53,330 nt of DNA from an uncultured Chitinophagaceae bacterium (lineage in GTDB: Bacteria; Bacteroidota; Bacteroidia; Chitinophagales; Chitinophagaceae). The translations under genes and the position numbers were made by a program. Of this stretch, positions 1 to 9,444 are shown in pieces; the stretch's first letter is position 1; each line of letters begins with the position of its first letter. The notes below the pieces were generated by a model, which did no database searches, had not been told where the DNA came from, and saw only the letters and a list, made by a program, of their open reading frames with translations. Location of the stretch: assembly GCA_903895845.1 (NCBI GenBank), contig CAITVK010000138.1:1-53330 (forward strand), in the 5' to 3' direction.

Positions 1-74
1 ATATTTTCTTTAAGCTTGGTAACTCTAAGAACGTATGTATCTCTCTTTTAGCATGTGCCCTTACTTCTTTTAAA

Positions 75-961
75 GAACATTTTTAAACAGGCTCTAAAAG
101 GATTCTTATTGAAAATTGTATTGTTCTTATTTGCAATACAACTAAAGAAAATTAACTAGCAACTTGAATTAATTATTCCTTTTTTAAGCGTAGGAAAACG
201 TGGATTTAAATCGAAGGTATGCTTAGTAAGGGTTTTCTTGCTAGTACTGAAGCGTATGAAAACAGTTTGTCAGTGGCGGGAACTAAGCATAAAGGAGTAC
301 TTTTTAGAGGGGGAAGTCTGTTGGCAGACAATTTACTATTACTTTCATAAGTGGAGTATGGACTGTTCTTTCAAATTTGTATGGATCAACCTACTAAGGC
401 AGCATAAAGAACAACTTGATTTATCAAGTGTCCAATTGGATGGTAGCCACACCCCATGCAAAAGGGGCGGATTGGCTGTAGGTTACCAAGGAAGAAAGTC
501 CTGTAAGACCAGTAATAGTTTGTTTTTGTGTGATAACAGGGGGCAGATTCTGGCTGTGGCTAGCCCTCAAAGCGGGGAACACAATGATTTGTATAATCTT
601 CCAGCATTATTTACGGAGATGCTGGAATTGTTGACCGATGCCACGATAGACTACAATGGGATATTCTTGAATGCAGCTGCTGGTTTTGACTGCGAAGAAT
701 TAAAAGAGACCTGTTTGGAAAGAGGAATAGAACTGAATGTAAAACCTAATGCCAGAAACATCAAGAGCAAAAAGGTTCAGTATCGATACTTTGACGAAGA
801 ATTATACAAAAGGAGGAATAAGATTGAACATGCAAATGCTTGGATTGATTCCTTTAAAGCTTTAATAATCAGATATGAAAAAAGAATAGAAACTTGGTGG
901 GCATTACAATGGATGGCATTAATCACATTATTTGCTAGAAAATAAAAGTTCAAACAACTTC
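75..961 (+). mobile_element. Decayed IS5-family insertion sequence
   Basis: The right terminal repeat is visible at 946-961 (AAGTTCAAACAACTTC). Its reverse complement matches 15 of 16 bases of the left end of a second, partial copy at 38105. The left end here is less clear: 75-88 matches that left end at 11 of 14 bases, so the outer boundary is inferred. The element holds a single transposase frame and no passenger gene. Target-site duplications were not recognised. Confidence 0.65.
160..945 (+). pseudogene. IS5-family DDE transposase, inactivated
   Basis: The product resembles IS5-group transposases of Bacteroidota: LDGSHTP carries the first catalytic Asp, and the C-terminal YFDEELYKRRNKIEHANAWIDSFKAL carries the Glu region in pieces. 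The conserved N-terminal stretch (LIIPFLSVGKRGFKSKV) reads in frame from about 160, upstream of the first plausible start (TTG at 238), but a TAG at 157 closes it and no ATG is available. The second catalytic Asp, expected in NADAGFD, is Ala here (codon 676-678 GCT; residue 147 counted from the TTG). A single A-to-C change from GAT would explain it. I therefore call it a non-functional pseudogene. The comparison with the family motif is from memory, not from an alignment. Confidence 0.75.
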
Positions 962-1051
962 TTCTTTAAAAGAATAACGAAGAGGATTATCGAGAAAAAA
1001 AATATTTTCACTAAATAGTATGAAATCTCAAATTTAAACTTCATATTTGCA

Positions 1052-1070
1052 ATGTGTAAAAATTACACAT
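1052..1070. promoter_or_regulatory. Palindromic putative operator upstream of alpha-amylase
   Basis: The sequence is a perfect inverted repeat, TGTGTA-N5-TACACA, extended by A/T at the ends. It lies 28 bp before the amylase start and directly follows CATATTTG (1043-1050), which is one base away from the TAnnTTTG -7 element. A protein bound here would cover the transcription start. The same palindrome stands before the second alpha-amylase, at 52502-52520. Confidence 0.7.
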
Positions 1071-1098
1071 TAATAAAATTAAACAAATACAAGGCTGT

Positions 1099-4000
1099 AT
1101 GAAAAAATTACTTACCCCCTTTCTTTTGTTGGCAGTATGTTTCGCCAACGCACAGTTACTCAGTTGGACCCCTTCCTTTATTCAGGAGACTTCTATGCCA
1201 GTTACTATTACTGCCAATGCAGCCTATGGCAATCAGGGCCTGAAAGGACATAACCCTTTTGATGTTTTCATCCACATTGGTGTTATAACCAACCTAAGTA
1301 AGTCTTCTGCCGACTGGAAGTATGTGCGTGGGGTATGGCCATCAAAGTTTACGTGGGAACAAGCAACTCCAGGTAGCAACAACCAATGGACCTACAAAAT
1401 AGATAGTACCACCTCCCTAAGAAGCTATTTTGGAATTACCAATGCTAATGAGCACATTACCGCATTGGCATTGTTGTTTAGAAGTGGAGATGGCACTTTG
1501 AAATTAGCCAATACAGATGGTAGCGACATGTACATACCTGTATATACTAGTACTGAAAATGTCCGCATCGATGTACCATTGATGCAACCCTTATACACGC
1601 CTGCCCCAATTGCAGTTACAAGAAAAATTGGTGATAATGTTCCTATCGTTGCTCATGCAAGTATTACAGGTAGCAGCATGAATGTCTATTTTAATGGTAC
1701 GCTTATCTCTTCTACCACTGGAACTACAGATTCTACCGCTGCAACAATTACTGCATCTGGCACACAAACGATTATTGCCACAGCTACAAGTGGTGGTGTT
1801 ACAAGTAGCGATACTGTAAGCTTTTTCGTTGCACCGTCCAACAATGTAGCTGCTTTGCCAACAGGTGTTTCCGATGGCATCAATTATGAACCTGGTGATA
1901 CATCAGTAACATTGGTACTGTATGCTCCTAATAAAAAGAATATTGTGGTGGTTGGTGATTTCAGCGATTGGGTTCCTTCTTCCAATTATCTGATGAACGT
2001 AACACCAGATGGCAATAGATTCTGGCTACGTATAACAGGACTTACAAAAGGTACAGAATATGCTTACCAATACTTAATTGATGGCACTTTGCAAGTATCA
2101 GATTATAATTCTGAAAAAATACTAGACAAATATGTTGACCCATTGATTCCTGCTACAAGTTATCCAAACTTAAAAGCTTTTCCATCTAAGGCAGCAGGCT
2201 CATTAGTAAGCGTTTTACAAACAGGACAAACTCCTTACACCTGGCAAGTACCTAAATTTACCAGACCAGATCAGAAGAACCTGATTATCTACGAGCTTTT
2301 AGTAAGAGATTTTGTTGCTGCACAAAACTGGCAAACCTTGACAGATACACTTACATACTTAAAAAGATTAGGGGTAAATGCAATTGAAGTAATGCCTTTC
2401 TGCAACTTTGAAGGCTTTAGCAGTTGGGGTTATAATTCTAATTTCTTTCTTGCACCAGATAAAGTTTATGGAACATCAACTGCGCTCAAACAATTTGTAG
2501 ATGCATGTCATGCACAAGGTATTGCTGTTATCATGGATCTAGCAATGGCTGATGTTTCTGGCAGCTCTCCATTGGCAACAATGTACTGGAACTCTACCAA
2601 CAATACACCCGCTACCAACAATCCTTGGCTAAATGTAACATCCACTAATGGCTATACAGTAGGTAGTCAGTTCAATCACACTAGTCAAGCCACAATAGAT
2701 TTACGCAATAGAGTCTACAAGCGGTGGTTGATTGACTATAACCTCGATGGTTTTAGATTCGATTTGGCGGGTGCCTACACACAAGCTACTTTGGGTGACA
2801 GCTACGATCAGAGCCGTGTAAATACTTGGAACAACATCTATGCTTCTGTACAAAGTATTTCTCCGGGCAGTTACTGTATATTGGAAAGCTTTACTGCCGA
2901 CAACTCTACTTACGTAAACAGTGGCATGTTGGTATGGGGAGCAGGCAACCTGAACAGTAGCGTAACACAAGCTACAATGGGCTTTAACAGCAATTGGGAC
3001 TTTGTAAGTCAAGGTCTTTATACCAATCAAGGTTGTAATCAGGCTGGCTTAGTAGATTATCAAGAAAGCCATGACGAAACACTTACAGGTGACAGAAGGG
3101 TTATGTTTAAGAATGAGCAGTATGGAAATAGTTCTGGTTCTTACAATATCAAAGATATTCCAACTGGTTTAAAGCGTGCAGCAATGGCGGCCTCTTTCTG
3201 GGCTTTAATGCCTGGTCCTAAAATGATGTGGATGTTTGAAGAGCTAGGCTATGACTATTCTCCCAATGAATGTACAAATGGATTAACAGCAACTTGTAGT
3301 AACCTAGATCCGAAGCCTTTACCTTGGGGAAATATGTATCCAGATGCAAACAGACAAGCCCTATACACTGTATACAGTAAGCTTTTCAAAGTACGCAATG
3401 CTTACCCATCTACATTTTACAACGCTAACTCTACAACCTACAATACTTCTGGTGCCGTGAAGTTTATGAGCGTGTACAGTTCTGCATTTCAAGTAGTTGT
3501 CTATGGCAACTTCGATGTAGTTCAACAAACAGGAAGCGTTTCTTTCCCTAGCACTGGCACTTGGTACAATTTGTTTACGGGTGCTTCTATCAATGTTACC
3601 ACAACTAGTTACCAAAATGTAACATTGAGTCCGGGCGAATATTATGTGTATGTAAATCAAACAAATGTACTTCCTGTTTCTTGGGTTGACTTTACCGGAC
3701 GCTATGAGAATGGTGGAACAGTAGCTCTAAACTGGTCTACAACCAACGAAATGAGTAATGACCACTATGATATTGAACGTAGTAGTGATGGTAAAAACTT
3801 TACACACATTGGTTCTGTTACTGCTCAAAGGGGTGTGAGTGGCAAAGGTGACTATAACTTTACAGATGTTACCGCACCTGCCGGGAAAATCTATTATCGC
3901 ATCAAACAACTTGATGTTACTGGTAAGTATAGCTTCTCAAAGGTAATCTACGTTGAAACAGATGTCAAAACAAGCTTCTGCCGTACCTTCTATACAGGTA

Positions 4001-4212
4001 GCGGAGTAAAATTGATTGCTCAGATTGACATGAACAAGGTAAATGTTACATTACGTGACGCCTCTGGAAAACTTCTGACACAGCAAACAATCAACAACGT
4101 ATCTAATGGACAATCATTTGAGATACCTACAAGCACCTATGCGAAAGGGCTATATCTAGTAACTGTTTCTTCTGAAAAGTGCAATAGAACAGACAAAGTC
4201 GTAATCAGATAA
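1099..4212 (+). CDS. Secreted GH13 alpha-amylase with T9SS sorting domain
   Basis: This multidomain enzyme of 1037 aa should hydrolyse alpha-1,4 glucans outside the cell. A signal peptide ends near residue 19 (CFANAQ). An N-terminal beta domain (about 30-150) and an Ig-like segment (about 165-245) precede a CBM48-like domain (about 262-350, with VVVGDFSDWVP). The GH13 barrel runs from about 390 to 780. GFRFD supplies nucleophile D555, CILESF the acid/base E596, and ESHDE the third acid D659. A beta sandwich (about 860-950) and a type A T9SS sorting domain (about 955-1037, ending KVVIR) follow. Region I, normally DxVxNH, reads DLAMAD at 480-485, so the usual Asn-His is lost; substrate specificity may therefore differ. 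The gene stands alone between a palindromic operator and a strong terminator. Confidence 0.93.
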   Translation: MKKLLTPFLLLAVCFANAQLLSWTPSFIQETSMPVTITANAAYGNQGLKGHNPFDVFIHIGVITNLSKSSADWKYVRGVWPSKFTWEQATPGSNNQWTYKIDSTTSLRSYFGITNANEHITALALLFRSGDGTLKLANTDGSDMYIPVYTSTENVRIDVPLMQPLYTPAPIAVTRKIGDNVPIVAHASITGSSMNVYFNGTLISSTTGTTDSTAATITASGTQTIIATATSGGVTSSDTVSFFVAPSNNVAALPTGVSDGINYEPGDTSVTLVLYAPNKKNIVVVGDFSDWVPSSNYLMNVTPDGNRFWLRITGLTKGTEYAYQYLIDGTLQVSDYNSEKILDKYVDPLIPATSYPNLKAFPSKAAGSLVSVLQTGQTPYTWQVPKFTRPDQKNLIIYELLVRDFVAAQNWQTLTDTLTYLKRLGVNAIEVMPFCNFEGFSSWGYNSNFFLAPDKVYGTSTALKQFVDACHAQGIAVIMDLAMADVSGSSPLATMYWNSTNNTPATNNPWLNVTSTNGYTVGSQFNHTSQATIDLRNRVYKRWLIDYNLDGFRFDLAGAYTQATLGDSYDQSRVNTWNNIYASVQSISPGSYCILESFTADNSTYVNSGMLVWGAGNLNSSVTQATMGFNSNWDFVSQGLYTNQGCNQAGLVDYQESHDETLTGDRRVMFKNEQYGNSSGSYNIKDIPTGLKRAAMAASFWALMPGPKMMWMFEELGYDYSPNECTNGLTATCSNLDPKPLPWGNMYPDANRQALYTVYSKLFKVRNAYPSTFYNANSTTYNTSGAVKFMSVYSSAFQVVVYGNFDVVQQTGSVSFPSTGTWYNLFTGASINVTTTSYQNVTLSPGEYYVYVNQTNVLPVSWVDFTGRYENGGTVALNWSTTNEMSNDHYDIERSSDGKNFTHIGSVTAQRGVSGKGDYNFTDVTAPAGKIYYRIKQLDVTGKYSFSKVIYVETDVKTSFCRTFYTGSGVKLIAQIDMNKVNVTLRDASGKLLTQQTINNVSNGQSFEIPTSTYAKGLYLVTVSSEKCNRTDKVVIR

Positions 4213-4233
4213 CAAATATCTTTCTACAAAAAA

Positions 4234-4278
4234 AAAGAGGGTGAGAAGTAATCAAAACGATTATTTCTCACCCTCTTT
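4234..4278. terminator. Bidirectional hairpin terminator
   Basis: A stem of about 18 bp (AAGAGGGTGAGAA pairing with TTCTCACCCTCTT, extended inwards by TAATC/GATTA) has an A-run on the left and T-rich sequence on the right. It separates the convergent amylase and acetyltransferase genes and can serve both. Confidence 0.88.
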
Positions 4279-4323
4279 ACATTATTTAATTGTAAATTAT
4301 TTAAACGCATAATAGCTAGGAGA

Positions 4324-4785
4324 TTATATCCTTGGCTTTACCATTTCTATATGCTCAATACCATCTTCTAAATAAACTTCACTAGATTGTTCAAAGCCAA
4401 AACTTTCGTAGAACTTACGCAAGTAAAGCTGAGCTCCAATCTTTATGTCATCTTTACCAAATAGTTCATAACAAAGTTTGATAGACTCTTCCATCAAACC
4501 CTTGCCAGCCCCAACTCCTCTATATTTGGGGGAAGTAGCCACTCGCCCAATACTCATAAGCTTGTAGGCTGTATTCTTATCTAAAAGACGAGTAGAAGCT
4601 ACCAAATCATCGCCATTATATCCCATTAGGTGATACGCAACCTGGTCTTTGTTGTCCATGTCCAGAAATACACAATTCTGTTCCACCACAAAAACCTCAC
4701 TTCGCAACCGCAAAATAGCATATAACTGATAAGGAGTAAGTTCCTCGAAAGGTTTGCAGACCCAATCAAGTTTTAGCGCATTCAT
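4324..4785 (-). CDS. elaA: ElaA-like GNAT N-acetyltransferase
   Basis: At 153 aa it has the same length as E. coli ElaA. It carries the family hallmarks: LRSEVFVVEQNC near residues 27-38, then the acetyl-CoA loop IGRVATSPKYRGVGAGKGLM near 78-97 (the R/Q-x-x-G-x-G/A motif), and YESFGFEQSSEVYLEDGIEHIEM at the end. ElaA proteins are cytoplasmic acetyltransferases of poorly known substrate. The gene is monocistronic, 27 bp downstream of the glycosyltransferase gene on the same strand. Family assignment is secure; substrate unknown. Confidence 0.88.
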   Translation of the reverse strand: MNALKLDWVCKPFEELTPYQLYAILRLRSEVFVVEQNCVFLDMDNKDQVAYHLMGYNGDDLVASTRLLDKNTAYKLMSIGRVATSPKYRGVGAGKGLMEESIKLCYELFGKDDIKIGAQLYLRKFYESFGFEQSSEVYLEDGIEHIEMVKPRI

Positions 4786-4812
4786 ACTCTATAATTTTAT
4801 GATCCCCATTTA

Positions 4813-6492
4813 TTAGCGATAAGCGACCTTAACCACATAATGCTGCTTCAGTTCACTTTCCCGTGTTCTGTAGTTTATAAAGGTCCCTGTCAGTTCACTT
4901 GCATGGAAGAAATTAAACGCCCTAGGGATATTAGTACTAAAGCCAATCTTTTTTAAAGAGTCAAGGCCTTGCTTGTTAGTGTAAACTATTACAGGAGTTT
5001 GTTTTGCCCTTGATTTCAAGGTATCCAAATTACCAAAGAAAATAGCCTTTTTTGTGTAGAAAGTAAATGAATAAGAGTTTTCATTGAACATAGTTGCGCT
5101 CACTACATCTGGGAATTGATTATTTACATAAACAGCAGCTTTGCTACCTGCCTGATACTGCATTAATGAAGGATAAACACAGGTATTCAAGAACAGATAT
5201 ACACCGGTAGCGGCAACAAAACTCTTTCCAAATGCTTCTGATAAGGTATCTTTATTAAATAATAAAAGGCACGCTGTAGTTGTTGACGCGAACAATATGA
5301 TGGCAAGAAAGTAGTTTTCAGGGCGATAGAATATTAATAATAAGGCCATAATCAAAAGCATAGCAACAATCAAAACATATTGAACCCAACGGATAATTGT
5401 AACTACAACCGGCATTGAGACTTGTAAAAAGAATTGCGCAGTGATAATACTAAAAAATGGGAACAAAATGTTTAAGTAGTGGGGCAATTGAAATTTGGAC
5501 AATGAAAATACCAGGAACATGAGCCCTCCCCCACCCAATGTGATAAATTCATTTAATTTCGGAGCAACTTTGATACTCCACACTTTCCATCCAAAAGACA
5601 TATAAAACAACAGGCTCCAAGGTAGAAAAGCCCACAGTATGGTGTGAAGGTAAAAAAACTTATCCCCCTCTCCTTTTATCGGACCATTGTTAAAAAAACG
5701 TCCAAACTGGCTATCCCACCAAAAGAAGTGCACACCAGAAACCCCCGTTCTATTAAAAACAACCTTTTCTGGATGCAGGTCAAATTGTTGATACAAACAA
5801 TACAATTCAGGAAGTGTAAATACAAATATCAATAAGATAGCAATCAACCATTTAATACTGTAAAACTGATTCCATTCCTTCTTCAGTATCCATTCTATGA
5901 TGAATCCTCCCCCAATAGCAATTAATATAAAAGGACCTTTGGTCATCAGGGCGCAACCTGCATACAACGACGCAATCGCAATATCCTTAACCCATTTTTT
6001 TGTGACAGAAGCTAAATAATAGTGATAAACCGCCCCAATCAACAAACCAGTTAAATAAGGCTCTGCACGAACATCATTGTTGGATATAAACAAATGCGTA
6101 GCAGTTACATACATCAGCACACTCAATTGAGCAACAGATTTTCCATAAAATTTATTGGCAAAAAGAAAAGTGTAGACGGCTCCCATAGCCCAAAAAAGGA
6201 ATGCAGGAAGTTTGTAAGCAAACGTATTAATCCCAAATACTTTGTAACTAATTGCCGCCATCCAAAAGGGAAAATGAGGCTTATCGAGCCAATCTTGCCC
6301 TTGCACCTTTAAGTTAACAAAATCGTTTGTTTGGGCAATTGTCTTAGCAATACAAGCATATAGAGTTCCGTCAGAATCAAGGATGGTAATAAATAGTCCA
6401 GTCGCATTCACCAATATTCCAATACTGAGCAACAAATAGAACCATTTGTTTAACCATGCCCCAATAATATTTACATCTTTTCCCATTCTCAT
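4813..6492 (-). CDS. GT39/ArnT-like polytopic glycosyltransferase
   Basis: This membrane protein has about 12 hydrophobic segments. The first loop carries the acidic DSDGTLYACIA motif and then DWLDKPHFPFWM, the arrangement of dolichyl- or undecaprenyl-phosphate-sugar transferases (PMT/ArnT superfamily). It probably moves a sugar from a lipid carrier to an envelope acceptor. I start it at the ATG at 6492 (MRMGKDVN), with a second ATG at 6486; the frame extends to 6600 but that stretch is unlike a membrane N-terminus. No SD-like site separates the options. The acceptor cannot be told from sequence, and neighbouring genes do not help. Confidence 0.8.
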   Translation of the reverse strand: MRMGKDVNIIGAWLNKWFYLLLSIGILVNATGLFITILDSDGTLYACIAKTIAQTNDFVNLKVQGQDWLDKPHFPFWMAAISYKVFGINTFAYKLPAFLFWAMGAVYTFLFANKFYGKSVAQLSVLMYVTATHLFISNNDVRAEPYLTGLLIGAVYHYYLASVTKKWVKDIAIASLYAGCALMTKGPFILIAIGGGFIIEWILKKEWNQFYSIKWLIAILLIFVFTLPELYCLYQQFDLHPEKVVFNRTGVSGVHFFWWDSQFGRFFNNGPIKGEGDKFFYLHTILWAFLPWSLLFYMSFGWKVWSIKVAPKLNEFITLGGGGLMFLVFSLSKFQLPHYLNILFPFFSIITAQFFLQVSMPVVVTIIRWVQYVLIVAMLLIMALLLIFYRPENYFLAIILFASTTTACLLLFNKDTLSEAFGKSFVAATGVYLFLNTCVYPSLMQYQAGSKAAVYVNNQFPDVVSATMFNENSYSFTFYTKKAIFFGNLDTLKSRAKQTPVIVYTNKQGLDSLKKIGFSTNIPRAFNFFHASELTGTFINYRTRESELKQHYVVKVAYR

Positions 6493-6842
6493 TTTGTACA
6501 GTTGGATACTTACTTTATTATAAGGGACGAATGTAAGGCGAGGAGGCAAATAAGTAACGATAATGTTAATAAACCTTCTTTTCAAAAAACAATTAAACAA
6601 GAGAGAGAGGGGGTTTTATCAACTATCTCATCTTGTGAAAAAATTCCCTTTTAGATTCATTTTTAATTTAATCCAAGAGACCAAACCTGTCTACTTCTCC
6701 ATAAAAATGGCAACTCAAAGAACAGAATGGAACCCATTAGGATACTTAAACGCTTTTCCCCCACAATAGTAAGTTTTCCGTTAGATTTGGAAATAAAGCG
6801 CAAAAGTCAATATCTTTACGCACACCTTTAAATGAAAGACAA

Positions 6843-7265
6843 GTGATAAAAACAGTATTGTGCATTGAAGATGACTCCGTAACGCAGTTTCTTAACAAAA
6901 TAGAGTTAGAAGATGCAGGCTTCTGCGAAAAGATGGAAGAAGCGTGGAATGGTCAAGTTGCTTTAGACTATTTTGAGGTACTTTCAAAAGATGAAGATGG
7001 ATTATCGAAAGCCCCAGAAATAATATTGCTAGATTTGAATATGCCAGTAATGGACGGTTGGGAATTTTTAGAGATATTCCTTGCAAAATATCCTCAATTC
7101 GCCGAGAAAGCGAAGGTATTTGTAGTAACTTCAAGTATTAATCCAGCAGATAAAATACGATCTACAAACGAAGATTCAGTAAAAGGTTTCTTATCTAAGC
7201 CATTGGATGGTGCACAAATAGAAGTATTGAATCAATTTATTCAGTCAGGAATCAAGAAAATATAA
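6843..7265 (+). CDS. Single-domain response regulator (CheY-like)
   Basis: The 140-aa protein is a lone receiver domain. Acidic pair D10/D11 (IEDD), phospho-acceptor D64 (LLDLNMP), T96 (VVTSS) and K119 (SKP) are all in place, so it should be phosphorylatable. No output domain is attached, so it acts by protein contact or as a phosphorelay intermediate. Start is GTG at 6843, because the nearby ATG at 6832 is out of frame and stops after four codons. A near-consensus -7 element (TATCTTTA, about 6811-6818) lies upstream. No kinase is adjacent; the partner is unknown. Confidence 0.92.
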   Translation: MIKTVLCIEDDSVTQFLNKIELEDAGFCEKMEEAWNGQVALDYFEVLSKDEDGLSKAPEIILLDLNMPVMDGWEFLEIFLAKYPQFAEKAKVFVVTSSINPADKIRSTNEDSVKGFLSKPLDGAQIEVLNQFIQSGIKKI

Positions 7266-7421
7266 ATACTAACATTCATTTACATTAATGTACCCCTTAG
7301 AGTTTTACCAAGCCGATAGATTCAAATAAAATAGCTACATCCAGTCTATTATCGACAACACCCAACCTGATTTGTTTTGATTGAGCCCTTTATTTTCGTT
7401 TATAATCTTTACTTTTATTAG

Positions 7422-8582
7422 ATGCAGAAAGTATTATGGCTAGCAAGTTGGTATCCGAACAAATATGATCTTTATAACGGAGATTTTATTCAACGACATG
7501 CGATGGCAGTTGTTCCATTCTGCGGGTTAGATATTATCACCATACAATTTGTACCAACTGATTGGCAATCGGCATTAATTGTTTCTGAACATTTAAGAGT
7601 AAATTCTTTCCAAGAAATAATTATTTATCTCAGACAAAGCACTCTCCCTTTCCCATTCAACAAAATTGTAGATCAATACAGATACACATGGGCCTATAAA
7701 CAAGAAGTAAAAAAGTATTTGAGCAATACATCCCCTAATTTGATACATGTACATGTGCCAATAAAGTCTGGAATTATTGGCCTATGGCTTAAGAGGAAGT
7801 TGAGAATTCCACTTGTTGTGACTGAACATTGGGGTATTTACAACAACTACGCTCCTGATAAATATGTTGGGCGCAGCTTTTGGTTTAAGGCACTCACCAA
7901 ACGAATTATTGCCAACGCTGACACATTGTTACCTGTAAGTAAAAATCTGGGTGATTCAATAAACAGTCTTGTTACTAAGAAACCATTCACAGTAGTATAT
8001 AATGTAGTGGATACCCGTTTGTTTTATTACATACCAACCAATAACTCCCCTTTATTTTGGCTTTCACATGTGTCGATGATGAATCATCCTAAAAATCCAA
8101 AAGGATTATTGAGAGCATTCGCTGAAGCTGTTAATGAAAATAAACAATTGCGGTTGCGGATGATTGGACAAGCAAGCGATGAAATCATAAATTATGCCCA
8201 TGAACTGAGAATAGGTGAGTTTGTAATTTTTACAGGAATGTTACCTCAAAAAGAAGTTGCGCAGCTATTACAACAAAGCAACGCATTCTTACTTTTTAGC
8301 CACTATGAGAATATGCCTTGCGTAATTGCTGAAGCACTTTGTTGTGGCTTGCCAGTGATTTCATCGCATGTAGGTGGAATCAGCGAAATTATTGATACAG
8401 TAAATGGCATTTTAGTACCCGCCTCAGATGAAAGCGCTTGTACACATGCAATTTTGGAATTATGTACAAAACACGATCAATTTAACAATAGACTTATTGC
8501 TGAAAGAGCCTCAGCTATTTTTTCTTATGACACCATCGGGAGACAGATAATTGAGGTATATGAACAACAATCTCTACGCTAA
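7422..8582 (+). CDS. GT4-family glycosyltransferase
   Basis: The 386-aa protein has the two-Rossmann GT-B layout. The N-terminus VLWLASWYPNKYDLYNGDFIQRH is typical of polysaccharide GT4 enzymes. TEHWGIY (134-140) and LPVSKNL (170-176) belong to the acceptor domain. The donor site shows the E-x7-E motif in YENMPCVIAE (E296, E304), followed by CGLPVISSHVGGISEII. It is cytoplasmic or membrane-associated and retaining, probably building an exopolysaccharide, O-antigen or glycoconjugate. A TATTTTCG -7-like element lies about 25 bp upstream. It is not part of a visible polysaccharide cluster. Confidence 0.88.
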   Translation: MQKVLWLASWYPNKYDLYNGDFIQRHAMAVVPFCGLDIITIQFVPTDWQSALIVSEHLRVNSFQEIIIYLRQSTLPFPFNKIVDQYRYTWAYKQEVKKYLSNTSPNLIHVHVPIKSGIIGLWLKRKLRIPLVVTEHWGIYNNYAPDKYVGRSFWFKALTKRIIANADTLLPVSKNLGDSINSLVTKKPFTVVYNVVDTRLFYYIPTNNSPLFWLSHVSMMNHPKNPKGLLRAFAEAVNENKQLRLRMIGQASDEIINYAHELRIGEFVIFTGMLPQKEVAQLLQQSNAFLLFSHYENMPCVIAEALCCGLPVISSHVGGISEIIDTVNGILVPASDESACTHAILELCTKHDQFNNRLIAERASAIFSYDTIGRQIIEVYEQQSLR

Positions 8583-9048
8583 GTACAGCCAAGTAAACCA
8601 AACTACTTTACCCACTACATAAGATAATCATTTCATTATTGACTCATAGATTTTACATTCATAGCTCAAATATATACCCAACTAATCAAACTTAAAGATA
8701 CCACCAATAACCTTTTATTCATCTACAACGCATTTTCTAGAGCACCAATAAATATCTATCTCCTTTTTTCTTTTACCGAAAACCCTATTATTTTGCTATA
8801 CCAACCATGTCATTTTAATATTGAATTAATTTTTTAATATGTATAAAAATAAACATGTCACACTTAAATATTCAAAAAATATCAAGATAAACAAGATAAA
8901 ATTCGCTAAATACATTAATTATTTTAATTTTGTCTAAAATATTTGGCTCATATTTAGTTGCCACATATCTAGCAATTCTAAATAAGAATAGCTTAATCCT
9001 ATAAGAATAAGGACTTGGTACATTATTTTTTATCTTGAAAAATGAATT
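8583..9048. other. AT-rich intergenic region before glnK/amt
   Basis: No convincing gene is seen in these 466 bp. The longest small frame (8838, about 32 codons of Lys, Asn and Ile) looks like chance AT-rich sequence. It holds one exact TAnnTTTG element (8925-8932). No terminator hairpin for the GT4 gene was recognised. Confidence 0.6.
8925..8932 (+). promoter_or_regulatory. Putative -7 element of the P-II/amt operon
   Basis: TAATTTTG matches the Bacteroidota -7 consensus TAnnTTTG exactly, 116 bp before the P-II start. No clear -33 TTG stands at the usual distance, so this is tentative. It leaves a 5' leader of about 105 nt with no recognised riboswitch. Confidence 0.4.
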
Positions 9049-9411
9049 ATGAAAAAGATTGAAGCAATTGTCAGGACATCAAAGTTTGAAGATGTAAAGG
9101 CAGCATTGAAAGAAAGTGGTATCGACTTCTTCTCTTATTGGGAAGCGTCCGGTATTGGTAACGAACACTTGAGGAATCACCACAATTACCGTGGAACAGT
9201 TTATGATACCCAGTACATTCCCAGAATATTTATATCAATTGTATTGAAGGATATCAATGCAGAGAAAACAATTGCTTGTATAGAAAAGGCAGCCCACACC
9301 GGAGAAGTGGGGGACGGAATGATCTTTATGTACAATATAGAAGAATCTGTAAAAATAAGAACCGGAGAAAGAGGGGAAGCTTCTACAGCAGGCCCTAGCG
9401 ACAAACTGTAA
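9049..9411 (+). CDS. P-II family nitrogen regulatory protein
   Basis: At 120 aa this is a P-II trimer subunit. It begins MKKIEAIVRTSKFEDVKAAL, has a T-loop region with NYRGTVYDTQYIPR, and the B-loop GEVGDGMIFM. P-II proteins sense ATP/ADP and 2-oxoglutarate and plug ammonium channels. The T-loop differs from the E. coli GlnB form (RGAEYMVDFLPK), so uridylylation at the classical Tyr cannot be assumed. The gene lies 33 bp before the ammonium transporter, the standard glnK-amtB arrangement, which supports a channel-gating role. Confidence 0.93.
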   Translation: MKKIEAIVRTSKFEDVKAALKESGIDFFSYWEASGIGNEHLRNHHNYRGTVYDTQYIPRIFISIVLKDINAEKTIACIEKAAHTGEVGDGMIFMYNIEESVKIRTGERGEASTAGPSDKL

Positions 9412-9444
9412 CTACAATTATTAAACAAAAAAAACACTTAAAAA

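Noticed and set aside
8838-8938. Short frame of about 32 codons in the 8.6-9.0 kb gap
   Set aside because: It is rich in Lys, Asn and Ile as expected for chance AT-rich DNA, with no signal peptide or promoter.
9014-9032. Sigma-54-like promoter before the P-II gene
   Set aside because: TTGGTAC resembles the -24 half but the -12 TTGC half is missing.
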